A stretch of 53,811 nucleotides of DNA, from NCBI GenBank assembly GCA_024638965.1, contig JAHEJI010000010.1:1-53811 (forward strand), read 5' to 3'. The notes beneath the pieces are model-generated. The model had not been told where the DNA came from and did not search any database. It worked only from the letters and a program-made list of their open reading frames with translations. Below are positions 9,701-18,025 of the stretch, piece by piece; position 1 is the stretch's first letter; each line of letters opens with the position of its first letter. The translations under genes were made by a program, and so were the position numbers. Source of the stretch: Planctomycetaceae bacterium (GTDB lineage Bacteria > Planctomycetota > Planctomycetia > Pirellulales > Pirellulaceae).

Positions 9701-10842
9701 GTGGAGAATTCGTGTTAGCTTGGGGAAAATCATCCGGGAATAGGTTTTACGGCCTGTCCGCCGCAAGAAATCTGCGCGTCGTTGATTTGAGAAACCCGGA
9801 AAAACTCCTTTCAATTGGAAATTTCGAGTCATTAAGATGCGTCGCTTGGAGTTCTAATTCCAAATATCTGACGGTTGTTGGCCGGGAAACGTACTCACGC
9901 GGAAATCGGGACGCCACGAAAGTAATTGACCTTGCAAAATGGGAAGAGCACGAGGTTAACGGTTTGACAAACCAGAGTGCTACATGCGCTGCCTGGAAAA
10001 ACGGATTTCTGTGCATCACTGCCAAAGTCGTCCAAAAACGACCGACAAAATATCGACGGCAGTTGAGTTACCTGGACCTCGAATCAGAAATGGTACTTAA
10101 ACAAATTGGGTCCGAATACGAGCCCGCACAATTCGATTTCGTAACTGGTTCGGTCGCCAGATTTTGGGGGAAGCCATGGACGCCCGATTCGGAACAGCCC
10201 GAAGAAACTCAACTCTTTAGGATATTGGATGACCTGAAGATTGAACCGGTCGATTTGGTTTCCACAAATAATTACACCAGTCGACTTTCCAAGGACGCAA
10301 TCTTTCAATTTCGACAGATGACCGACAACCCCCGCAAACGATCCTTTACCGATAATTATTCGATTTCGGAAGTTGAGTCACAAGAATCCAGGATTTCGTG
10401 GCAAGGACACACGCTAGATTTTCGATGGCACCACAAGGTGCCGTTTTTTGCTTGTTGGGTAAATCGTGCTGCCCTGTTTTTTGGAGATCCGGCTAAAGGC
10501 ACCACGCGATTGTTGACGTTAACCGGCGAAAATTACCAAATTCAGTCGCTTGGAACCGGTTGGATGGTCCGGCAATCGGATTTCATTTCCATGTTGGACT
10601 TTGACGGTCGGCCCGTCAGTCGAATCTCGCTCGTTTTTGACGAAAATGGCGAACCCGCTTTTGCTCGGGCGATTTTCAGTGATGGGTCAGCCTTTCCGAT
10701 CACGGACAAGGATGTTTACATCGTTTTTGCGAAGGATGACATCTTCCGGTTGTCCAGGTTGGATGAATTCAAAGACAAAAATTCCGATTTTAAGTTACCG
10801 GTGGCGACGCGTCGTTCTGTATTTGAAACAGATCAGGAGTAG
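6733..10842 (+). CDS. Transmembrane Ser/Thr protein kinase with large WD40-like C-terminal region
   Basis: A 1369-residue protein. Residues 1-95 are a helical leader. The Hanks-type kinase domain covers about 97-355: glycine loop FLASGAMGLVF, catalytic HRDIKPDN (His222, Asp224), DFG at Asp242, and GTPSYMSPEQ. A single transmembrane helix follows at about 381-402. The remaining roughly 950 residues lie outside and contain repeated beta-strand motifs of the kind ISIWDLR and IFVWHVDE, resembling WD40/TolB-type propeller repeats. All main catalytic residues are present. It is the likely signalling partner of the sigma factor just upstream. Ligand and phosphorylation targets are unknown. Confidence 0.9.
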   Translation: MKNKAINDFLLGTADDQQQRECEELLANPETIVQYESTVSDDSLLLALKIQNESTTDQLEIDRLAARMEKLVSRHAITAVELERVLDAAEQPEDLGKIGRYRVVEFLASGAMGLVFRAIDSDLDREVCIKLLSPTHEFDVEAKSRFERESREAARMNCERIVTVLDVGTQRGLPYFVMPLLSGMSMRTFLDRGQKVQPERAIAIARQIAEGLEYAHGRNILHRDIKPDNLWLIPNGDIKLLDFGLARIEDETTPITRSGTVVGTPSYMSPEQVIGKTIDERSDLFSVGVVLVELLTGESPFKRANLFSTLMSVAGEEIDIDELDPKREIPLGLRDVVQRLLKKNPLDRVGSAAELIECLDQVQAAPQAKLTTQVDGGKKRWIWSIATALAGFLICLGAIGIWKATDKGTLVVSANDSAVEVKIANERVMVRDPLTDRQYEIRIGDTPLPSGVYQLEMTTGKGELVFSSQTIAIKRGQKTIVTVALVSDATSVAAEGSTKNMAAEPARDHAAKSSGWADPTRDERAYDPKSRATYAAAISSVPSISLYESGFKKGSPISEHASVQNPKLFEGIDSWSIESISRPLKTLQPNVDNSKFAGMSNGYVRIYNREGKITSLLPIPGIPQRMTWDTASPDLIAVSSFVGQPSKPLEENPKNPYSIFVWHVDENNARLISNLHGCSRSFAWDNGYRIVHFANDQLKINRVDTESSWSIPDSSTETLHDNSVSPDGRFVATYDVAADRSQISIWDLRKGKLAIAIPDGIDFKWHDNSRNIVVTVSPHSYPPVYSVEMWSLETNSLTRSFTPEGSDAITVSPVVNHELSTMAAVLKSREILLTDLRTGRRTTIDPASRVADWARVDGRQRKPPITLEWTRDGNLRIQSGHESLIWVRRDSSLGGEFKEQTTVGNIAGIESEADLFETTYVSMAENGNIVIVGTSDQTRSDESGLRSYEAIVLSSDGRLERTKFKSSDWRQRNTYPNQINAKLRPRVSPSGEFVLAWGKSSGNRFYGLSAARNLRVVDLRNPEKLLSIGNFESLRCVAWSSNSKYLTVVGRETYSRGNRDATKVIDLAKWEEHEVNGLTNQSATCAAWKNGFLCITAKVVQKRPTKYRRQLSYLDLESEMVLKQIGSEYEPAQFDFVTGSVARFWGKPWTPDSEQPEETQLFRILDDLKIEPVDLVSTNNYTSRLSKDAIFQFRQMTDNPRKRSFTDNYSISEVESQESRISWQGHTLDFRWHHKVPFFACWVNRAALFFGDPAKGTTRLLTLTGENYQIQSLGTGWMVRQSDFISMLDFDGRPVSRISLVFDENGEPAFARAIFSDGSAFPITDKDVYIVFAKDDIFRLSRLDEFKDKNSDFKLPVATRRSVFETDQE

Positions 10843-11333
10843 CCAAGTAGCTAACTTTAGCGAACTGAGAGGCGCACAAAAACAGCCCAATCAACGGGTC
10901 GGAAAAGTAAACGGTTCGCTTCGCACAGTTCCTCAAGATTACTTACCGGCTCGTAAGCGGGCTTTCGAATCATTTTGTCTTGCGAGGACTCGTTTAGTAT
11001 TCCACGAGCTGCTGGGCTGTCTGCTAACGATAAAGTAATCTGGCTTTCGGTGGTCTTTGACACAATCAATCGGTGTCGTGACGACTCAGATCACTTTTCG
11101 TTCACTCCGATTTTAAGGAGCGATGCCGCGAGAATGCAAATAAATTCGTCGCGAATTAAACAGCCATAAGTGTGCAGTTATGAATTGCGTCGAGGCAAAT
11201 GGCAGTTGGCGTGCGGTATCGCTCTTAGACCTGCCTAATAATCGCGCACAATCCTTGTTTGCAAATTCTCTAGCCGTCGGCATCAAAGTTGCAAGTATAA
11301 AAAGTGTCGCAAATGAGGCAAAAAGGAACGCCG
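10843..11333. other. 490-base intergenic region with no recognised feature
   Basis: Lies between the kinase gene and the start of the three-gene kinase/primase-like operon. Short open frames here have no protein-like composition. No repeat family, terminator with a T-run or clear promoter pair was found. The only decisive element is the AAAAGGA Shine-Dalgarno at 11321-11327 that fixes the start of the next gene. Confidence 0.5.
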
Positions 11334-12887
11334 ATGTTAACCGATTCCGAAGGTCCAGACTTTGCCGTCGAGCGCTTGATTTATTCAGAAGCGTTTCCAC
11401 ACGAGGTAACCGCCTTGGAAATCCTCGAAACGCATATTTCGTGGGTTATTCTCACTGGTCCGTTCGCATATAAAATTAAAAAGCCCGTCATTTTTGACTT
11501 TGTCGACTACTCAACACTCGGAGCGAGAAAGGAGTTTTGTCACAAGGAAGTTGAGTTGAATCGCCGATTTGCTCCGAATTTGTACCTGGATGTTGTTCCT
11601 ATCCGGGAAGTAGATGGAAAGTTGATGGTGGGAAACGAATCACTCGAGACATCAGACAATCGTCACCAAGGTGAGCCGATTGAATACGCAGTCAAAATGC
11701 GGCAGTTTCCACAAGAAGCGATTGTCGCAGCGCGACTCCAGAGTCCGGAGCTGTCCGCCGAGGTTGTGGAGCAATTCGGCAAGTATATCGCTGACTTTCA
11801 CGAATCGATTGAATCAGCAATCCCGACGATTTATTGCGTCCAGTCTGAGCGCATTGAAGCCGATGCGTTGGAAAACTTTTCCAATTTGCGCGAGGCCTTT
11901 CAAGACGACGTGAGAACGACGAAGTTAGATCAACTGGAGCGTTGGACCAGCGATCAATTCAAAAAACTCGAACCTGAGTTTCAGAGGCGACTGAACGCCG
12001 GATTGGTCCGTCGCTGCCACGGCGATATGCATTTGAAAAACGTGATACAACTTAATGGGCGGTTGATCGCATTTGACGGAATTGAGTTTAATGAAGAATT
12101 TCAATGGATAGACGGACTTAGCGAGATCGCGTTTCCCGTCATGGACTTTGTGGCACGCGGTCGCGCCGACTTAGGTTGGCGACTTTTGAATTCGTACCTT
12201 GAGGCGACGGGCGAATATCGCGATATCGATGTGTTGAGGTTCTATCTCGTTTACAGGGCGATGGTTCGCGCCAAAGTTACCTGGCTAAATCCGAAGAATC
12301 ATCCCGACGAAAAAAAGGTCCATGAAAAAGACTCGGGGGACGAGCTCAATATCGATAAACTCGAGGGGACGTGGGACAAGTATCTGGCTGCGGCATCTTA
12401 TTTTGCTTTTGAGTTGAAACCGAAACTTTTCATCACCCATGGATTTTCCGGCAGCGGTAAGTCGATGTTAGCGATGCAGGTCATCGACTCGGAGGGTGGC
12501 GTGCGAATTCGATCCGACGTTGAACGTCATCGGCTCTCAAAATCCTTCAAGATTGTTGACGAGTATTCACCCGAAATGGACGACTGGGTCTACTCGCAGC
12601 TCTTGGAACTGGCGAGTTCAACGCTCAAAGCGGGGTTGCCGGTCGTTGTTGATGCGACGTTTCTGAAAAAGCACCGCAGAGCCTGGTTCGAGATGCTGGC
12701 CAGGGAATTCGAGGTTGAATTTGAGATTATCGCCTGCGACGCGCCTTTCGAAGAGCTTTGCCGCCGGATTCAGCAACGAGAATTTGATCCATCCGAAGCG
12801 ACGATTGACGTTCTGAAATTGCAGATGCAAACACACGATCCGTTAACAACGGAAGAATTGCAATACGCCAGGAAGGTCAGCCAATGA
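11334..12887 (+). CDS. Fusion of aminoglycoside-phosphotransferase-like kinase and zeta-toxin/AAA_33-like P-loop kinase
   Basis: A 517-residue fusion. The N-terminal half (about 1-330) is an APH/choline-kinase-like fold with the catalytic loop HGDMHLKN (His229, Asp231) and the metal-binding IAFDGIEFNE. The C-terminal half (about 365-510) is a P-loop kinase with Walker A GFSGSGKS (370-377), IRSDVERHRL and VVVDATFLKK, as in zeta-like kinases. The architecture matches COG2187/COG0645 'bifunctional' proteins whose substrates are unknown. Start ATG 11334 is chosen because AAAAGGA sits 6 bases upstream; GTG 11304 and ATG 11313 are alternatives. The stop overlaps the next gene by ATGA, so the two are translationally coupled. 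No antitoxin-like partner is visible. Confidence 0.85.
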   Translation: MLTDSEGPDFAVERLIYSEAFPHEVTALEILETHISWVILTGPFAYKIKKPVIFDFVDYSTLGARKEFCHKEVELNRRFAPNLYLDVVPIREVDGKLMVGNESLETSDNRHQGEPIEYAVKMRQFPQEAIVAARLQSPELSAEVVEQFGKYIADFHESIESAIPTIYCVQSERIEADALENFSNLREAFQDDVRTTKLDQLERWTSDQFKKLEPEFQRRLNAGLVRRCHGDMHLKNVIQLNGRLIAFDGIEFNEEFQWIDGLSEIAFPVMDFVARGRADLGWRLLNSYLEATGEYRDIDVLRFYLVYRAMVRAKVTWLNPKNHPDEKKVHEKDSGDELNIDKLEGTWDKYLAAASYFAFELKPKLFITHGFSGSGKSMLAMQVIDSEGGVRIRSDVERHRLSKSFKIVDEYSPEMDDWVYSQLLELASSTLKAGLPVVVDATFLKKHRRAWFEMLAREFEVEFEIIACDAPFEELCRRIQQREFDPSEATIDVLKLQMQTHDPLTTEELQYARKVSQ

Positions 12888-14338
12888 ACCCCGTTCAAAT
12901 CAGCGAAATGCTGGCTCAGTATTACAACGACCCGAACGTTCGTTCGCGCCTGTTGGAGTTCGCTGGTGGGCCCAGTCTCGAATCGGTTACGGCGGAGTTC
13001 ATCACCGGAGATGACGAAAATGCAGACGTCGAACATCATCCTCGTCCTTCCAGTGAGCTGTGGGATTGCCTGCGAGCCAAGTGCGAAATTGGACGATCGT
13101 TATGGGATCGCCAATCACTAATTGTTGATCTCGATGTCGACTATGTAAACTTCGATCAACCGGCGTTACCGTTCGTTCAGCCAAAAATCTGTTACGAGTA
13201 TCAGCGGCCCGTCGCATCGGCGGTGCAGAGCTGGTTGCTCAAAAGCGGCATCGCACCGTTTCACTGGATCAGCGGGCAAGGCCATCACTTCGCATGGAAA
13301 CTTGACCAGGCATCGGAAGCGTTTGGGAAACTGGCAGGACTGGGGCATCTAACGCAGTCGTTGGAAGTCCGCTATCAAAGTCCCAGCGAGCCAAACGGAA
13401 ACTGTGTTGGATTGGAACTCGGTGCGGCGTTTTCGGGACTTGGGATGGTGATGCAATACGTTGCCGAACAAATCAAGCAGGCGTGCCAATCCGTTACTGA
13501 AATTCCAATTGCCCTTACGGCGGTAGAAACCGGGCCTGGAAACAAAAAGGATTTGCCGCAACGAGAAGTCATTGCGTTGGATGTTTCTGAATATGGCGAT
13601 CCGTTGGATTCGCGCGGAATTCGGATGCCCTTCAGCGTTTATTTGAAGCCTGGTCAAAAGCGGTATCAACTAGGTGACCCGTTAGTCGATGCCATGCCAC
13701 CGATGTTTCCTGTGCCGTTGTTTGAAATCGAAATGGCTGACGCGCTCGAAGTAATGCGCGATTCTACAAAGGTCATGGCTCTGGCCGCACGAGCTTCCAC
13801 GTCGATTCCTGATTTTTCGGATCCAATGTTGAAGCTGATCGAAGACTACCTGGCTTCGCCACTCGCCAAGTTTCATCAGAGGTTTTACGAAGAACACCAC
13901 GAACCGCCAGAACGGTGGCCGGAGACCTATGATCGCCTTTACGTGGAGAATTTCCCCCCTTGCGTCACGCAACCCTTGCAGCAGCCAAATGATTTGTTGT
14001 TGAAACCGGGCATTATCCAGCATGTCGTGAGAACATTAATGTCGCACGACTGGAGTCCCCGGCAGATTGCGGGCTTGATTCGATCCAGGTACGAACGAGA
14101 TTGCGAATGGGGGGATCGTTGGGTCGTGTATGACGCTGCTTCACGAGCTGATTTTTACGTGCGGATGTTCGCTGGGGCAATTGTCACCGGCAGCGACGAG
14201 CTAATCGACTTTAACTGTAAGTCGACTCAGGAAAAACACTATTGCCCGGTGGAGCACTGTGAATTTAATCTGGTTCATTTACGGGAAAAATTGGTTGGCA
14301 AAATGAATGAGGCATCACTGGGAAGTGGAACAAAATGA
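12884..14338 (+). CDS. Archaeo-eukaryotic primase (AEP)-superfamily-like protein
   Basis: A 484-residue protein carrying, in the right order and spacing, the three AEP catalytic motifs: motif I LIVDLDVDY (Asp82, Asp84), motif II WISGQGHHF (Ser130, His134/His135), and motif III IALDVSEYGD (Asp233) followed by RGIRMPFSVYLKPG (Arg244, Arg247), which resembles the R-x-P-G-S-x-H-x-K-x-G element of primase small subunits. The C-terminal region has a helical segment HDWSPRQIAGLIRSRYER and a cysteine cluster (Cys445, Cys454, Cys459) that could bind zinc or an iron-sulfur cluster. It overlaps the neighbouring genes by ATGA on both sides. Assignment to AEP is by motif reading; whether it primes, polymerises or does something else is unknown. 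Confidence 0.7.
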   Translation: MNPVQISEMLAQYYNDPNVRSRLLEFAGGPSLESVTAEFITGDDENADVEHHPRPSSELWDCLRAKCEIGRSLWDRQSLIVDLDVDYVNFDQPALPFVQPKICYEYQRPVASAVQSWLLKSGIAPFHWISGQGHHFAWKLDQASEAFGKLAGLGHLTQSLEVRYQSPSEPNGNCVGLELGAAFSGLGMVMQYVAEQIKQACQSVTEIPIALTAVETGPGNKKDLPQREVIALDVSEYGDPLDSRGIRMPFSVYLKPGQKRYQLGDPLVDAMPPMFPVPLFEIEMADALEVMRDSTKVMALAARASTSIPDFSDPMLKLIEDYLASPLAKFHQRFYEEHHEPPERWPETYDRLYVENFPPCVTQPLQQPNDLLLKPGIIQHVVRTLMSHDWSPRQIAGLIRSRYERDCEWGDRWVVYDAASRADFYVRMFAGAIVTGSDELIDFNCKSTQEKHYCPVEHCEFNLVHLREKLVGKMNEASLGSGTK

Positions 14339-15171
14339 ATGATTGGGCAGTGGGTATGTCGACAGGCTGTTTTTATGAAACGCCAATATTTGATTGCCTG
14401 GATACGATTAGCAGTGCAGGATTTCATTTGATTGAGGTTTGTTCGCACCCGGCTCATTTGGATTATCACGATACGGAGTTGGTGAAAAAGGCGGCTGAGG
14501 CGATTCGTGAATCGGGGCTTGAACCGTACTCGTTTCATGCGCCGTTCGCAGATCATATCGACATTATGTCGCTTGATAGTGGCAAAAAACAACAAGCGAT
14601 CGAGGAAATCTCTCTTGCGGTTCGTGCCGCGGCAACCTTGGGAGTTCGGTATTTCGTGATTCATCCCGGTCCGGAAAAGGAGTTCGGTTTGATCGACACG
14701 CGACTACAAAGAATGTTTAATGCTGCCGACGCGCTGAATCAGATTTCCACGAATTGTCGCGACTTGGGCATGGCGATCGTGCTGGAAAATATGTTGCCTC
14801 ACCTTTCATTTGGCCATACCCGCGATCTGATGTGGATGTTGGGAGCCATGCAAGCGACGGACGTTGGGATTTGTCTTGATACGGGACACGCATTTCTTTC
14901 GGGAGAAATAGAATCGGTAATTCACAAACTCGCAGGTCATTTGTGGATGATTCACGCCAGCGACAATCACGGTTCCCACGACGACCACGCGCCGCCCGGC
15001 GAAGGCAGGATTCGATGGCGGTCGCTTTTAGAGCAGGTCGATCGAAGTGGTTTCGGCGGGGCGATTATTTTGGAACTTGCCGGTAAAGGTACGATTAGAG
15101 AAATCATGGCCAAGATCGTTCAAGGACGAGCGTTCTTGCGCGACGTGTCTCGAAAAATCGCGTTGTCCTAA
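14335..15171 (+). CDS. AP-endonuclease-2/sugar-isomerase-fold TIM barrel protein
   Basis: A 278-residue protein of the xylose-isomerase-like/endonuclease IV fold (PF01261, COG1082). Metal-ligand candidates appear in the usual order: Glu in VLENML, Asp/His in CLDTGHAF, His in MIHASDN, the HDDHAPPGEG loop and Glu in IILELAG. The GEG loop is shared by sugar isomerases/epimerases and endonuclease IV, so sequence alone does not separate a carbohydrate enzyme from a nuclease. The ATGA overlap with the primase-like gene ties it to that operon and makes a nucleic-acid role worth considering, but this is inference. No terminator is evident after it. Confidence 0.8.
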   Translation: MNDWAVGMSTGCFYETPIFDCLDTISSAGFHLIEVCSHPAHLDYHDTELVKKAAEAIRESGLEPYSFHAPFADHIDIMSLDSGKKQQAIEEISLAVRAAATLGVRYFVIHPGPEKEFGLIDTRLQRMFNAADALNQISTNCRDLGMAIVLENMLPHLSFGHTRDLMWMLGAMQATDVGICLDTGHAFLSGEIESVIHKLAGHLWMIHASDNHGSHDDHAPPGEGRIRWRSLLEQVDRSGFGGAIILELAGKGTIREIMAKIVQGRAFLRDVSRKIALS

Positions 15172-15423
15172 CCGGGGATTCTCCCGTAGGCAGGAACAAA
15201 GTCGCGGTTGTGCTTTGTCGGAACATCGCAAACGCGCCTAGTGGTTTGTCAGGTTTAGTTTGTGGGGTTGGCCTCGTCCACTTCTACCCTAAGATTCAAC
15301 ACTGACAGAACACTAATTCGACTGTGCAAACTGATTTTGCGTTGCTTCCAGAAAAGTGGCTACAGTTTCGGCAATTACAACGTTTGCTCGTTGCCGGCCG
15401 TCGACGACTGATGCCAGCGTCTG

Positions 15424-17214
15424 TTAAAGCAGTATGTCTGGGTTGAAAATCATGATCGCACCGAGTAACAAGATGACGACTCCGCTCAATAGCTTGAGCC
15501 ATCGACCTTCACTTTCCTGCAACCGGCGATGGGACAACGTGGTCACGACAACGGCCACGAGAATCGCGTCATCCAGCATGTACGCCACGATGTAGAGGGC
15601 CAGATAAGAGTAATTGGCCCAAGTCGGCAACTTCTGCATTGTCAAAACTTCTGTGTAAAGCGCCGGCAGGCCAGCCGTGCAAAGCAATTCGACGATGTTG
15701 ACGGCGACCGCCAACACGATGGCCGCCACCAGTGCGGAGGTCAGATGATTAGCGGTGACGATTTTCCGGACGCGGCGGTAGATACCTGGTTTCGCCGATT
15801 CCGGGATCGAGAAGGTGATGCCTTTGTGAAAGGCGAAAAAGTCTTTTACGTTAACCGCACCGACAATGAGCGCGACAACTCCCAACCCAATTTGAACCGG
15901 TCGCAATAGTCCAATCAGTTGAAAAACGTTGAACCAGGCGGCCATGAAAACGAAATAAGCCAGGCCGCTGACGATGACGAAAGTGCCTGCGACAATCAGG
16001 ATCTTCTTACGCTCTTTGATGTTGACCAATACCGATAGCAGAAAAATCAGCACCCACATGGCGCACGGATTGAATCCATCTACCAAACCAATCAGAAAGG
16101 TAAACGCAGGCAAACCAATTCTACTGACGCGCAGTCGCCCAAATACCGGTACTTCGATTTCGTCTTTTTCAGCTTCCTCAACGCCGATTCCCGGGAGGTA
16201 TGGGGGGTCGGTCACATCGTCCGGTAATTGCACTTCCACAGGCAACTCAACGTCATCTGGAAGAAGAAATTCGTCGCGAACTTGGGGCTCCTGTGGTTCC
16301 TGGGTTTGTGGCTGCACCCCAGATTCGTTCGGCTGACCCAGAGATTCTGGCTCGCCGGAAGACTGGATTTGGCTAGCAAAAAAAAAGACCGGTGGTTGGC
16401 GAATCAGGCCGTTTCCCACCATCATTTTGACGTAATCCAGATTTGAAGGCGTGAAATGATTGGACCACGTAGTTTTCGTGTTCGAGTCTTTTCCGCCCGA
16501 TTCGATTTTGTCGGGCGGTTTTTTTTGATCGGATTCTTCGATTTTGGGATACGTGACAGAACGGTCCGTAAACAATTCTTCGATTTTTCGTCCGGTAATC
16601 TCGGCTGTTTGAAATCCTACCATCAGCCGACCGGCGACTTGGATACACGGAAACGACGCAACCTGAACGCGATATTGGGAAGCCAGCCTTTGGACTTCCG
16701 ACCTCGCATAAGGGTCATTGATGACATCAAAGTACTGGACCTCAAGGGCAGGCCAGCGGCGAACCATCTGATCGAGGAATTCCTTTCCGGCTTTGCAGTG
16801 TTTGCAACCAGGCCGAATATAGGCCTTGATCGTTAACAGCCTTTCGATTTCGGCCGGGTCGCGAAATCCGACCTTGAAGAAGTTGCACAAAAAGAAGGAC
16901 GGTAAACCAGGTTTTTCATAACCGAATTGCTTTGAGAGCTTCCAAAGTCGTTTCAATTGTTCACGATCCTGCAGCACATCGTACGCCCTGGCGTCGATGC
17001 CCGGGCGCTGCTGAAGTTGTTGGATGAATCGTTCGGCATTTTGCGACTGTTCGGAATCGCTTCGATAAAAGAGTTCAATGACGACGTCGTTTGTTTTCGA
17101 AATACTGCCGGCTGAATCCTGGGCTTGAACCGGTATTGCCGGTAACAGGATTCCAATACAAAGCAGCTTGACCAAGAGCATTTCAATACTTCTGAGCCGG
17201 TCAAAATTGTTCAT
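15424..17214 (-). CDS. Thioredoxin-like/CcdA (DsbD-type) membrane fusion protein
   Basis: 596 residues from ATG 17214 (ATG 17181 also gives a good signal peptide, MLLVKLLCIGILLPAIPVQA). After the signal come a thioredoxin/glutaredoxin-fold region with redox motif CKHC and a following cis-Pro-type VASFPCI. A proline/glutamate-rich linker (about 270-360) leads to six or more transmembrane helices of the CcdA/DsbD family with conserved cysteines in FNPCAMW and ELLCTAGLPAL. The protein likely moves electrons across the membrane to its own exported thioredoxin domain, serving disulfide reduction or cytochrome c maturation. That suits the many CxxCH proteins in this window. The order (thioredoxin first, membrane last) differs from DsbD. 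Confidence 0.85.
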   Translation of the reverse strand: MNNFDRLRSIEMLLVKLLCIGILLPAIPVQAQDSAGSISKTNDVVIELFYRSDSEQSQNAERFIQQLQQRPGIDARAYDVLQDREQLKRLWKLSKQFGYEKPGLPSFFLCNFFKVGFRDPAEIERLLTIKAYIRPGCKHCKAGKEFLDQMVRRWPALEVQYFDVINDPYARSEVQRLASQYRVQVASFPCIQVAGRLMVGFQTAEITGRKIEELFTDRSVTYPKIEESDQKKPPDKIESGGKDSNTKTTWSNHFTPSNLDYVKMMVGNGLIRQPPVFFFASQIQSSGEPESLGQPNESGVQPQTQEPQEPQVRDEFLLPDDVELPVEVQLPDDVTDPPYLPGIGVEEAEKDEIEVPVFGRLRVSRIGLPAFTFLIGLVDGFNPCAMWVLIFLLSVLVNIKERKKILIVAGTFVIVSGLAYFVFMAAWFNVFQLIGLLRPVQIGLGVVALIVGAVNVKDFFAFHKGITFSIPESAKPGIYRRVRKIVTANHLTSALVAAIVLAVAVNIVELLCTAGLPALYTEVLTMQKLPTWANYSYLALYIVAYMLDDAILVAVVVTTLSHRRLQESEGRWLKLLSGVVILLLGAIMIFNPDILL

Positions 17215-17624
17215 GACTTCGTACGCGTGACAAGAATGCTGATTTTGTTCGCTGGTTGAACAATAAGGCAAACGACATGCCAATAAGCGCGCCGCTTCCG
17301 TGACATTCCGTTCCCATCGGATTTTGGCGGATTCTATTGGATTATCGATTCACCAAGTTCGCGGACGACAAAAACCGCACATTGATTGAACCGAAAGCCA
17401 ACATAAATCGCACATTTAAACAGTCGCCGAGCGTTTGGGCACGCCTGTTGGTCAGGCGCATTGCCACTTGGAACGATACGAACGCAGAGTCGAGAAATGC
17501 GATTGAGTGCTGACTAGTATTCACCAAAAATAGCGAGTGCCCTTCAACGCCGGAGATGTCTGAAGCCAGAGTTGTCGACGACGGCCAAGGTCAGCGCTCA
17601 ATGGCACTTTCTTTAGGGCATTCG

Positions 17625-17750
17625 ACACCCTTCCCTCCCGACGACACGTGAGGGTCCGGGAGAGGGAAACGAAAAGATTCCTTGCGGAATCAACAACCCT
17701 CACCCGACGCTGAGACGTCGACCTCACCCGAGTTCGGGAGAGGTTGGAAC
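17625..17750. repeat. Dispersed intergenic repeat, family A (copy 3)
   Basis: Reverse-orientation copy of the 175-240 element: CTTGCGGAATCAACAACC, then CCCTCACCCGACGCTGAGAC, then GGGAGAGG modules. It sits in an 811-base gap between divergent genes (17215-18025). The first part of that gap (17215-17620) shows no gene or other recognisable element. Confidence 0.7.
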
Positions 17751-17805
17751 TAAAAGAAGTGCCATTGGGCCAGCGCCCCAATTGTCAACTTTGGAAACGT
17801 TTCAA

Positions 17806-17889
17806 GGTATTGCTCAGCCGGTATTGCTCAGCCGGTATTGCTCAGCCGGTATTGCTCAGCAGGTATTGCTCAGCAGGTATTGCTCAGCT
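17806..17889. repeat. Six tandem copies of a 14-bp repeat
   Basis: Six head-to-tail units at 17806, 17820, 17834, 17848, 17862 and 17876. Units 1-3 read GGTATTGCTCAGCC, units 4-5 end in CA and unit 6 in CT. The graded variants indicate recent amplification by slippage or unequal crossing-over. The array ends 136 bases before the CBS-domain gene at 18026, so it may be a phase-variable promoter region or an array of protein-binding sites. There are no spacers, so it is not a CRISPR. Confidence 0.95.
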
Positions 17890-18025
17890 CATCGGCAAAG
17901 CGCGCGTAAACGCACACCTGCGATTCACGTTATAGCGTTATCATGTCTAATAAGCGAGGTTTTCCAACGGTTCGATTTGGTACCCGTTTTGCTACTTTTA
18001 CTGCTGATCTCAAAGGAGAACGCAA

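Noticed and set aside
11334..12887. Toxin-antitoxin reading of the zeta-like half
   Set aside because: No epsilon-like antitoxin gene; the domain is fused to an APH-like kinase, as in non-toxin COG2187 proteins.
17806..17889. CRISPR-like array of short repeats
   Set aside because: Units of 14 bp follow each other with no spacers, and no cas genes are present.
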